NCBI GenBank assembly: GCA_018830925.1 | Contig: JAHJRK010000566.1 | Span: 1-33,675 of the forward strand | Length of the DNA: 33,675 nucleotides | Source of the DNA: Pseudomonadota bacterium | GTDB taxonomy: Bacteria; Desulfobacterota; Desulfobacteria; Desulfobacterales; RPRI01 | Direction: 5' to 3' | Shown here: positions 15,060-22,655 of the stretch, piece by piece | Layout: every line of letters begins with the position of its first letter | Position numbering within the stretch: position 1 is the stretch's first letter | The notes under the pieces: generated by a model | Seen by the model: the letters and a program-made list of their open reading frames with translations, nothing else | Database searches by the model: none | Told to the model about the DNA's origin: nothing | Made by a program: the position numbers and the translations under genes

Positions 15060-16229
15060 ATGTATCGAATATTGTTTGCTGGTGCTTGGCAACATGAGAT
15101 GTACGAAGAAGCCTGTAGCAAAACCTTAGAGCGACTTGGCTGCCAGGTTATCCCATTCAGATGGGCTCATTATTTTACCGGCTTACTTGGAAAACTGCAG
15201 CACAAATACTCAATATGTGGCCCTGCGATTCTTAAGCTTAATTCTGAGTTGCTTCACAAGGCAATTGATATGAAGCCAGATATTATCTTTATTTGGTCGG
15301 GAACGCAGATCCTCGCTAAGACGCTTCGCGAGATCAAGAAGAAGACAGGGGCTGTTACCGTGTCATATGTACATGATGATCCCTTTTCCTATAAAATCAT
15401 GCCTAATTGTCCAAGGCATTCTGCAGCATTTTGGCGTTTGTACGATAGTTGTATTACATCCTATGATGTACAATTTTACTCAAAGCAATTAAACGTAGAC
15501 GAAGCTTATAAGATGGGAGCCAAAGAAGCCCATGTTTGGATGCAGTACTATGTTCCTGAAATGCACCACCCTTATCAGCTATCGGAAGCAGATCTATCTC
15601 GGTTTAGTTGCGACGTTGTTTTTGCAGGGCATTACGAGGATGACGGCCGGGAACGATATTTGCGGGCGCTTGTGAAGACCGGCATAAGTGTAAAGTTGTA
15701 TGGAGATCGCTACTGGTCGAAAGAGGTTCTTGGCGATTTGGCAGATTATTTTGGCGTAATTCACCGCCCCTCGGGTGACGACTATATGAAGGCGCTATGT
15801 GGTGCAAAATTATGCCTCTGTTTTATGTCAAAAATGAACAGGGATTCTTATACGACTCGATGCTTCGAGATACCTGCCTGTGGACGACTGTTGCTCAGTG
15901 AGAGAACGAACGATCTTCAGCGCTTGTTCAAGAATAATGAGGAGGCGATCTTCTTTTCCAGCCCGGAGGAGCTAGTGGAGAAGGCGGCTTGGCTTCGGGA
16001 CCATCCGGATGAGCGCAAGCGCATTGCCCGTGCTGGAATGCGCCGGGTTCTTACGGACGGACATTCTGTGGATGACCGAATCAAGCAGTTTCTTATTATT
16101 ATGAAGGCATCCCGGGAATGGAAATCTTCAAGATCGTCGTCACCGGAGCGCTGGCTGGCCGCATCGGGAGCCACGCCTTCAACGCCTTCAAGGCCATCTT
16201 GCTTACCGGATCCGGGCAGATCGTGGTAG
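15060..16229 (+). CDS. Glycosyltransferase, CgeB/group-1-like (GT-B)
   Basis: ATG 15060 is chosen because AAGGAG lies 6 bases before it (15048-15053). An in-frame ATG at 14991 would add 23 residues that resemble a relic of the FkbM C terminus. The protein of about 389 residues has an N-terminal Rossmann-like half (RILFAGAWQHEMYEEACSKTL, KPDIIFIWSGTQ) and a C-terminal nucleotide-sugar half with RCFEIPACGRLLLSERTNDL and EELVEKAAWLRDHPDERKRIARAG, as in PF13524. The last 35 or so residues, after FLIIM, are Ser/Pro/Arg-rich and lie over a different frame that encodes an epimerase-like start. The natural end was therefore probably lost and replaced. It should still be catalytically complete. Confidence 0.75.
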   Translation: MYRILFAGAWQHEMYEEACSKTLERLGCQVIPFRWAHYFTGLLGKLQHKYSICGPAILKLNSELLHKAIDMKPDIIFIWSGTQILAKTLREIKKKTGAVTVSYVHDDPFSYKIMPNCPRHSAAFWRLYDSCITSYDVQFYSKQLNVDEAYKMGAKEAHVWMQYYVPEMHHPYQLSEADLSRFSCDVVFAGHYEDDGRERYLRALVKTGISVKLYGDRYWSKEVLGDLADYFGVIHRPSGDDYMKALCGAKLCLCFMSKMNRDSYTTRCFEIPACGRLLLSERTNDLQRLFKNNEEAIFFSSPEELVEKAAWLRDHPDERKRIARAGMRRVLTDGHSVDDRIKQFLIIMKASREWKSSRSSSPERWLAASGATPSTPSRPSCLPDPGRSW

Positions 16230-16315
16230 GCAATATTCACAGTATCGCGCAGAAGATGCTCAATTACCAGGTATGTATTAAAAGCTCTCAAGAAGACGGC
16301 ACTCATCAAATATGA
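16118..16315 (+). pseudogene. Relic of an NAD-dependent epimerase/dehydratase N terminus
   Basis: In the frame beginning at ATG 16118 the product opens MEIFKIVVTGALAGRIGSHA, which resembles the TGxxGxIG NAD(P)-binding start of extended SDR sugar epimerases/dehydratases. The resemblance fades after about 25 residues and the frame ends at 65. The relic overlaps the tail of the upstream glycosyltransferase in another frame. This would follow if a glycosyltransferase-epimerase gene pair had been collapsed by deletion. The identification rests on one motif and is tentative. Confidence 0.4.
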
Positions 16316-16360
16316 ATTATTCGCTAATAAATAGTACTCAATCCCCAGAGGCCCTTATCT

Positions 16361-17206
16361 ATGAAGCCCAGTTATAGATTGAACAACATCCTCTGGTCTT
16401 TAAGAAAGATCAGACTTCCGCTATGCGCGAGCGACTTGGTGCTGGATGTAGGATCTGGCAGCAACCCTCATCCCGCCGCAGATGTCCTACTTGAAAAGTA
16501 TGTGGACGCTACACACCGCTACGAGGCCTTAGTTGTGGATCGGCCCACGGTGCTGGCTGATGCCTGCAAGATGCCGTTCAAGGACAAGACATTCGATTTC
16601 ATCTTGGCATTTCATGTTTTGGAACACATGCATGATCCGGCCGCCTTTATGAAGGAGTTGCAAAGGGTTGGCAAGGCTGGCTACATCGAAACGCCCAACG
16701 CGATTTTTGAAAGATTGTCTCCCTACGATGTGCATTTGCTCGAGATCATGGATGTTGAAGGTGTATTACGCATACACAAAAAGTCTTCTGCCAGCCCCGA
16801 TAGCTTTCTGAATGGAATCAACCTGATCAAGAAAAATACGCAATGGAGGAAATTTTTCTACAGGAATCCTGAATTGTTCCATATAAGGTACATTTGGAAA
16901 GACAGGATTCAATATGAGATTATGAATCCTGAAACCTCCACCGACTGGTTTATTGATCCCGAGATGCGGCTGATTGAGGATGGCCAGTTGGACGCCCGTA
17001 GGAATATGAAGGATTTTAGGGGGTTAGCCATGGCGGCTATTAGAAAATGGTACTGCGCTAAAAAGCGAAAGGTGGATTTAGACCGGATGCTTGTCTGCCC
17101 GGAGTGTCATGGCGGCCTGAAAGTTGATCCGGATTACTACTGTTGTCCGGAATGCGGTACGCGCTATTCCAGGCGTTCCATCCCCGATTTCACCGCGCCA
17201 GTGTGA
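16361..17206 (+). CDS. SAM-dependent methyltransferase with C-terminal zinc ribbon
   Basis: The 281-residue protein has motif I LVLDVGSGSNPHPAAD (about 26-41), FDFILAFHVLEHMHDP and GYIETPNAIFERL, typical of Methyltransf_11 enzymes in sugar clusters. The C-terminal 40 residues form a Trm112-like zinc ribbon with paired cysteines C246/C249 and C262/C265 (CPEC...CPEC). Such ribbons occur at either end of polysaccharide-cluster methyltransferases; 26791 and 29863 in this window carry them at the N terminus. The substrate is unknown. Confidence 0.82.
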   Translation: MKPSYRLNNILWSLRKIRLPLCASDLVLDVGSGSNPHPAADVLLEKYVDATHRYEALVVDRPTVLADACKMPFKDKTFDFILAFHVLEHMHDPAAFMKELQRVGKAGYIETPNAIFERLSPYDVHLLEIMDVEGVLRIHKKSSASPDSFLNGINLIKKNTQWRKFFYRNPELFHIRYIWKDRIQYEIMNPETSTDWFIDPEMRLIEDGQLDARRNMKDFRGLAMAAIRKWYCAKKRKVDLDRMLVCPECHGGLKVDPDYYCCPECGTRYSRRSIPDFTAPV

Positions 17207-17242
17207 GATGGTTGGATGTGGCTTATCAAAAAGGAATCAGAT

Positions 17243-17935
17243 ATGCGAAGATTAATAGAATTAATTACGACATTACTTGGTTGGTCGCGCTACAAGCTCG
17301 GTTTCAGAATAAAATCCACAAGCGGTATGGTGAAAGTCAATCTTGGATGTGGTTTGGCAGTTACTACAGGTTGGATAAATGTTGATGGAAGTTTGAACGC
17401 CTTTGTGGCCACACTTCCAGAAGTATTTCATAGGTTGGCTTTTCGGTTGAGCGGAGCGAACCGTTACTACTCTGAGCCGGAATACCGCCATCTTTTGGCC
17501 AGCAACACATTTTTCCATGCCAATCTTTCCTATGGCATCCCTTCTAAAAATGAATCTGTAGATTTCGTCTATTCTTCTCACTTCTTGGAGCATCTCTGCC
17601 CCAGCGAAGCGGAAAGCTTCTTACGGGAGTGTTTGCGAATATTGAAGCCCGGCGGTGTGATAAGGGTCTGCGTCCCTGACCTCGCATATGCGATGAAAAT
17701 GTATAGCTCTGGCCGCAAGCAGGAGGCGTTAGATAAATACTTTTTTGTTGAAGATAAAGGTAGTTTTTACGCTAGACATAAGTACATGTACGATCTTGAG
17801 TTACTTTCAAATCTATTATCGGAAATCGGATTCAAGTCAATCAGACAATATGACTACCGTGTCGGAAATGTACCCGACATTGAGCTTTTAGATAATCGCC
17901 CCGAGGACACGTTATTTGTGGAGGCGAAAAAGTGA
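17243..17935 (+). CDS. SAM-dependent methyltransferase (Methyltransf_11 type)
   Basis: Start ATG 17243 has AAAGGA about 7 bases upstream; an in-frame ATG at 17216 gives 9 more residues. In the 230-residue form, motif I is KVNLGCGLAVTTGWINVDGS (NLGCG), followed by VDFVYSSHFLEHLCPSEAESFLRECLRILKPGG and CVPDL. This LGCG-W-NVD form is common in methyltransferases of O-antigen and teichuronic clusters. The stop overlaps the next gene as GTGA. It probably acts on a sugar of the repeat unit. Confidence 0.8.
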   Translation: MRRLIELITTLLGWSRYKLGFRIKSTSGMVKVNLGCGLAVTTGWINVDGSLNAFVATLPEVFHRLAFRLSGANRYYSEPEYRHLLASNTFFHANLSYGIPSKNESVDFVYSSHFLEHLCPSEAESFLRECLRILKPGGVIRVCVPDLAYAMKMYSSGRKQEALDKYFFVEDKGSFYARHKYMYDLELLSNLLSEIGFKSIRQYDYRVGNVPDIELLDNRPEDTLFVEAKK

Positions 17936-18966
17936 AATCGGACAATAAAATACTTCTATCTATTTGCATTCCCAGTTACAACCGCCCCGGACAACTTGCC
18001 ACGTTGTTGTCCACTATTGATTGTAATTCTGATTTGGTTGAAATTGTTATTTGCGAAGATGCCGCTCCGCGCAGAGAAGAAGTTCGAAATGTTGTCGATA
18101 AATTTAGGCAAGTCTCAAAATACAAAGTAGTGTATAAGGAAAACCCATCAAACTTGGGATACGATGGTAACCTGAGGCGTCTCGTTGAAATGGCGCAAGG
18201 GCAATTCGTTATGTTCATGGGCGACGACGATCTTTTTATTAATGGCGCGCTTGATCGATTTATCGCATTTCTTACGGAACATAAGGACAAGAAGTATTTT
18301 TTACGCTCGTATATATCCAAACATCCCGACGGCCGTGTTGAGCAGTTTCGATATTTACCCGTTAAAACGGTTTTCCCTCTCGGTGAAAAATCGGTTGCAT
18401 GGCTTTTCAAGAGAAGTGTTACGATTTGTGGCTTCACAATTGCGAGAGATGACGCATTTAAGGTTTCAACATCAGAATTAGACGGCACACTGCTTTATCA
18501 AGTTTACCTGATGGCGCAGATATGTCTTGACCATGAGTCTATTTACTGCGATTTTCCTGTTGTCCAAGCCGTGCAGTCGTTTCGGGATGATAAGCCTATG
18601 TTTGGTTCTTCTGCGGCAGAAAAGAGCCGCTATACGCCGGGAACGGTGTCACAGGATAATTCGATTAACTTTACCAAGTCGTATTTCGAGGTGACAAAAT
18701 ACCTTGATGATCGTCGAGGTACTCGGCTTACGAATCTTGTCAGAACGGATCTATCCAAATATTCTTATCCGTTTCTTTCTATCCAGCGCAAGCGCGGAAT
18801 CGGACCATTCCTTCAATATGCAAAAAGGCTTGAGACAGAGGTTGGCTTTGGATGTACGCCTTATTATTACATCTATAAATGGGGTCTTGTCCTATTTGGT
18901 GAAAAACTCTGTGATCGATCAATTCTGCACATAAAGAATATCCTTGGCCATACACCCAATTTTTAG
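17932..18966 (+). CDS. GT2-family glycosyltransferase
   Basis: The 344-residue GT-A enzyme begins at GTG, overlapping the previous stop (GTGA). It opens KILLSICIPSYNRPGQLATLLSTI, has an acidic strand end VEIVICEDAAP, and the metal/nucleotide-binding DxD region as FVMFMGDDDLF (about 94-104). The GT2 domain covers roughly residues 7-180. The C-terminal half is less conserved and has no clear membrane helix, so it is likely cytoplasmic. It transfers a sugar from a nucleotide donor onto the lipid-linked intermediate. Confidence 0.85.
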   Translation: MKSDNKILLSICIPSYNRPGQLATLLSTIDCNSDLVEIVICEDAAPRREEVRNVVDKFRQVSKYKVVYKENPSNLGYDGNLRRLVEMAQGQFVMFMGDDDLFINGALDRFIAFLTEHKDKKYFLRSYISKHPDGRVEQFRYLPVKTVFPLGEKSVAWLFKRSVTICGFTIARDDAFKVSTSELDGTLLYQVYLMAQICLDHESIYCDFPVVQAVQSFRDDKPMFGSSAAEKSRYTPGTVSQDNSINFTKSYFEVTKYLDDRRGTRLTNLVRTDLSKYSYPFLSIQRKRGIGPFLQYAKRLETEVGFGCTPYYYIYKWGLVLFGEKLCDRSILHIKNILGHTPNF

Positions 18967-18989
18967 ATGCACTGCGAGTTGATTATTTT

Positions 18990-20861
18990 ATGTGTGGTAT
19001 CATGGGCATAGTATCTCAAACCCCTGTCGCTGATCGACGCTGGCTTGTTGCTGGCCGGGATGCCATGCGCCACCGTGGCCCGGACGATGCCGGAGAGTGG
19101 TGGTCGGCGGATGGCTGCATCGGTTTGGCGCATCGGCGGCTTTCGATCATTGATCTGACGCCTACTGGTCATCAGCCGATGTTGGATGCGACCGGCCAGA
19201 TATGTATCGTCTTCAACGGGGAAATCTATAATTACCTTGAATTGAAAAAGGAATTGCAGTCCTTGGGACATGCTTTCCGTTCAACAAGCGACACGGAAGT
19301 AGTGCTTGCGGCGTATCATGAATGGGGAACAGAATTTATCCGGCATCTTAACGGTATGTTCGCGTTCGGTATATACGATCAAAAAAAGCGGTGTCTTTTC
19401 TTGGCCCGTGACCGGGCGGGCGAGAAGCCCTTGTTTTACCGTATTGCAAACCGATCCATTTCTTTCGCGTCCGAGTTGAAAGCTCTCATGGCAGCCCCAG
19501 ACTTTCCGCGGAGGGTTGATCCGGATGCCTTGGACTGTTATCTGACTTATGGATATGTGCCTGGCGCCCGATGCATCCTGCAGGGAGTGAATAAACTGCC
19601 GCCTGCACACGCTCTCTTGTTCGATTTGGAAAGTGGTCAATCACGGGTATGGCGTTATTGGCACTTGCCGGATATGGATGCCGCAGTGGCGGCCGATCAG
19701 GTCGATGAAACGTCGCTCCTCGATACACTGGAGAACCTATTAGAAGATGCCGTACAACGACAATTGGTAGCGGATGTTCCGGTGGGTGTGCTCCTCAGCG
19801 GTGGGGTGGATTCCAGCCTGGTAACGGCAATGGCGGTGCGGGCGGCGGCGAAGGTCAGTACCTTCACCATCCGTTTCCCAGGTTATGGCCTGTATGATGA
19901 AACAGACCACGCCCGGTTGATTGCCCGGCACTTCGGTACGGAACATGTCGAATTGGAAGCCGCTGATGTAACTGTTGACCTTTTGCCTGTGCTTGCCCGG
20001 CAGTTTGACGAGCCTATCGTGGATTCGTCGATGATTCCAACATATCTCGTCAGTAAGCTGGTGCGTCAACATTGCACCGTGGTTTTGGGGGGCGATGGCG
20101 GGGATGAACTATTCGGTGGTTATGGGCACTACGATCGTCTTTTGTGGATGCAGCGGTGGCTGGGCGGGTTTCCGCAAGGCGTGCGGATTTCTCTGGCGAG
20201 GGCGGCGGGTGCACTTTTGCCCGTAGGCTTCAAGGGTCGCAACTGGCTGCAGGGGCTGGCTGTTGATCTAAAAAGGGGTGTGCCCCTTATTGCTTCTTGC
20301 TTCGATCAAGGCATGCGTCGTCGATTAATAGCTCGACAAGATTCTTGGTCGCCGGTTGCCGAGGCAATCCGTGAAGGTCGCGTCCCTCAGACGGCTGATC
20401 TGTTGCAGCGGGCTACACGTATGGATTTCGAGAATTATTTGCCTGAGGACATTCTTGTTAAAGTGGACCGCACCAGCATGCTGAACTCGCTGGAAGTCCG
20501 CGCACCATTTCTGGACTACCGCATCATCGAGTTTGCCTTCGGTAAAGTGCCGTCGTATCTGAAGGCCACGCCGACTTCCCGCAAAGTGCTGCTGAAAAAG
20601 CTGGCGGAACGCCTTCTGCCCATGGAATTCGACCATCAGCGTAAGCAGGGGTTTTCCATTCCACTCGGGTCATGGCTGCAAAAGGGGCCATGGAAACAAT
20701 TCTTCCATGAAACGCTTTTGGGATCAAATGATACGCTCTTTAACCGCAAGTGTGTGAAAGGCTTGCTTGATGGTCAGGCCAAAGGCCGGGCGAACAGTGA
20801 GCGCTTGTTTGCCTTGGTACTGTTTGAATTGTGGCGCCGGGAATATAAAATCTCACTGTAA
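18990..20861 (+). CDS. asnB: Asparagine synthase (glutamine-hydrolysing)-like amidotransferase
   Basis: The 623-residue, full-length protein starts MCGIMGI, leaving the nucleophile Cys2 after Met removal. Glutaminase residues R50, N76-G77 and D101 are visible. The synthetase half has the PP-loop SGGVDSS (270-276), then GGDGGDELFGGYGHY and KVDRTSMLNSLEVRAPFLD. In polysaccharide clusters such enzymes often amidate uronic acids or other carboxylates, not only aspartate. Its neighbours are a WbqC protein and a carrier/adenylation module. The gene is notably GC-rich. A decayed copy of its last 75 or so bases occurs at 33475-33549. Confidence 0.92.
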   Translation: MCGIMGIVSQTPVADRRWLVAGRDAMRHRGPDDAGEWWSADGCIGLAHRRLSIIDLTPTGHQPMLDATGQICIVFNGEIYNYLELKKELQSLGHAFRSTSDTEVVLAAYHEWGTEFIRHLNGMFAFGIYDQKKRCLFLARDRAGEKPLFYRIANRSISFASELKALMAAPDFPRRVDPDALDCYLTYGYVPGARCILQGVNKLPPAHALLFDLESGQSRVWRYWHLPDMDAAVAADQVDETSLLDTLENLLEDAVQRQLVADVPVGVLLSGGVDSSLVTAMAVRAAAKVSTFTIRFPGYGLYDETDHARLIARHFGTEHVELEAADVTVDLLPVLARQFDEPIVDSSMIPTYLVSKLVRQHCTVVLGGDGGDELFGGYGHYDRLLWMQRWLGGFPQGVRISLARAAGALLPVGFKGRNWLQGLAVDLKRGVPLIASCFDQGMRRRLIARQDSWSPVAEAIREGRVPQTADLLQRATRMDFENYLPEDILVKVDRTSMLNSLEVRAPFLDYRIIEFAFGKVPSYLKATPTSRKVLLKKLAERLLPMEFDHQRKQGFSIPLGSWLQKGPWKQFFHETLLGSNDTLFNRKCVKGLLDGQAKGRANSERLFALVLFELWRREYKISL

Positions 20862-20923
20862 GGTTTGTTATCGTACTGCGAGGATTTATTCCGGTTGGCT
20901 TGTTAAGGGATCTCTCAAACGTT

Positions 20924-21634
20924 ATGACTGAAAAGCGAAAAAAAATCGCCATTGTCCAGTCCAACTACATCCCCTGGAAGGGCTATTTCGATTTGATAGC
21001 TGCCGTTGATGAGTTTATCCTTTACGACGACATGCAATATACCCGGCGTGACTGGCGCAACCGCAACCAGATCAAGACCCCGCAAGGTTTGCAGTGGCTG
21101 ACCGTTCCTGTCAAGGTGAAGGGCAAATACCACCAGACCATTAGAGAAACGGAAATTGAAGGTGTGGATTGGGCCAAGTCGCATTGGAAGTCGCTATACC
21201 AGAACTATCGTCGTGCAAAACATTTCAATGCACTAGCGCAGGAACTTGAGCCACTTTACCTCCAAACCGAGTATTCGCACCTGTCGCAACTCAACCGCTC
21301 ACTCATTGAATGGGTGTGCTCGAAGTTAGGCATAAAGACCATTATCAGCAACTCTTGGGATTATCAACTGATCGATGGCAGGTCCGAACGTATAACCGAT
21401 TTGTGCGTCAAAGCAGGCGGCCGCGAATACATCTCCGGCCCAGCCGCCCGTGATTATATTGATGAAACAGTATTTGCGGAAGGTGGCATCAAGCTCACCT
21501 GGTTCGATTATACAGGCTACCCCGAATACCCTCAGCTCTGGGGAGACTTCACCCATGGCGTCTCCATTCTTGATTTGCTGTTCAACTGCGGCAAAAATGC
21601 GCCGCATTACATGAAAAATCTGCTTCGCAACTAA
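20924..21634 (+). CDS. WbqC-family protein
   Basis: The 236-residue protein opens KKIAIVQSNYIPWKGYFDLIAAVDEFILYDDMQYTRRDWRNRNQIKT, the hallmark of the WbqC family (PF08889). GREYISGPAARDYID and a C-terminal HGVSILDLLFNCG also fit. WbqC proteins are found in O-antigen and peptide-modified sugar clusters. Their reaction is not established as far as I know; conserved Q, H/N and D residues suggest an enzyme. I chose ATG 20924 over TTG 20900 because the family begins close to the KIAIVQ strand. The order asnB, WbqC, ACP, SDR, ligase suggests a role in installing an acyl or aminoacyl group. Confidence 0.85.
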   Translation: MTEKRKKIAIVQSNYIPWKGYFDLIAAVDEFILYDDMQYTRRDWRNRNQIKTPQGLQWLTVPVKVKGKYHQTIRETEIEGVDWAKSHWKSLYQNYRRAKHFNALAQELEPLYLQTEYSHLSQLNRSLIEWVCSKLGIKTIISNSWDYQLIDGRSERITDLCVKAGGREYISGPAARDYIDETVFAEGGIKLTWFDYTGYPEYPQLWGDFTHGVSILDLLFNCGKNAPHYMKNLLRN

Positions 21635-21655
21635 TTTACGAAAGGATTTAATTAA

Positions 21656-21892
21656 TTGGGTAAAGAAAAAATTAAGCAGCTACTGGAAGATGTTTTTACG
21701 GATGAAAGTTCTCTGGCTGCAAAGGGAGTTACTTTTAGCGAACTGGAATGCTGGGACTCTTTACATTACGTGCAACTGGTTGTAGCCGTTCAGGCCACTT
21801 TCGGGATTGAATTAAACAGCGAGCAGATACAACGCATCACTTCATTAAACGGATTGCTGGAAGTGCTCAAAGAACACAGCGTCGACCTATAG
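21656..21892 (+). CDS. Acyl/peptidyl carrier protein
   Basis: The 78-residue four-helix carrier starts at TTG with AAAGGA upstream. The phosphopantetheine attachment site is Ser35 in ELECWDSLHYVQLVVAVQ. The sequence is closer to stand-alone carriers of sugar and small NRPS clusters than to fatty-acid AcpP, which has DSLDTVE at this site. It is followed at 10 bases by an SDR and then by an adenylation enzyme, which should load it. A phosphopantetheinyl transferase is not encoded in the window. Confidence 0.85.
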   Translation: MGKEKIKQLLEDVFTDESSLAAKGVTFSELECWDSLHYVQLVVAVQATFGIELNSEQIQRITSLNGLLEVLKEHSVDL

Positions 21893-21902
21893 AGGAAATG
21901 CC

Positions 21903-22655
21903 ATGAGCGAGAAAAAGCAAAATATCTTGATTACCGGTTCTTCCGGCAGCTTCGGCTCCTTCATATGTCGGGAGTTCCTGAGTGAGGGGCATTGGGTTAC
22001 AGGTATTGATCTGAATGATCAACAGTCCTCACCTATTGAGAGTAATCAACTCGATCTGTGGCGCTTTATTACCTGCGATCTTGCCAACAGCGGCCAGGTT
22101 CAGGCCGTACTTGATGAGGCACATTCAATCCGAGGTGCATTCAACCTTGTGGTGAACAATGTCGGGTTGATTTACAATGCTCCGCTTCTCAGCTTTCAAA
22201 AAGGAAAACTACAGATCCATGATTTTGATGCTTGGAATAAGGTGTTGTCAGTTACACTCAGCGCTGGCTTTTATGTGACAGCCCTTTGCGCTCAGAAAAT
22301 GGTTGCCACCAAGAGTCCCGGTGTTATCGTCAATATCAGTTCAATTTGCGCCACAGGCAACGCCGGGCAAGCGGCTTATTCTGCGGCAAAAGCCGGGGTC
22401 AACGCCATGACTGCGGCCTTGGCCAAGGAGCTTGGTCCTTTGGGTATTCGTATCGCTGCCATTTCCCCGGGTTTTTTCGATACACCCTCCACTCATGCCA
22501 ATCTGGATGAAGACAAAATCGCCCATATTCGCAAATCAGTGCCTTTACGCAAGTTAGGCCAACCGAAACATATCATGAGTGCTATCCGGTTCATAAATGA
22601 AAACGATTACTTTCATGGCAAAGTGCTGGAACTGGATGGAGGGTTGACCATATGA
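21903..22655 (+). CDS. Short-chain dehydrogenase/reductase (SDR, FabG-like)
   Basis: The 250-residue classical SDR has the NAD(P)-binding TGSSGSFG (11-18), NNVG (85-88), catalytic Ser146, Tyr159 and Lys163 (YSAAK), and PGFFDTP after strand 6. It could reduce or oxidise a carrier-bound acyl group, such as a 3-oxoacyl thioester, or act on a sugar keto group. Its place between the carrier and the adenylation enzyme favours the first. The stop overlaps the ligase start as ATGA. The cofactor-selecting Asp after strand 2 (GIDLND, Asp36) favours NAD(H). Confidence 0.85.
   Translation: MSEKKQNILITGSSGSFGSFICREFLSEGHWVTGIDLNDQQSSPIESNQLDLWRFITCDLANSGQVQAVLDEAHSIRGAFNLVVNNVGLIYNAPLLSFQKGKLQIHDFDAWNKVLSVTLSAGFYVTALCAQKMVATKSPGVIVNISSICATGNAGQAAYSAAKAGVNAMTAALAKELGPLGIRIAAISPGFFDTPSTHANLDEDKIAHIRKSVPLRKLGQPKHIMSAIRFINENDYFHGKVLELDGGLTI

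Noticed and set aside
15917..16309. 130-codon frame on the minus strand over the epimerase relic
   Set aside because: It has no recognisable motif and covers the end of a clear glycosyltransferase; the + strand frame explains the region better.
16118..16315. A functional 65-residue protein
   Set aside because: It has only the first nucleotide-binding motif of a much larger enzyme family and overlaps another gene, so a relic is more likely.
17976..18488. 170-codon frame on the minus strand
   Set aside because: It lies wholly within the GT2 gene, has no family resemblance and shows the composition of an antisense shadow.
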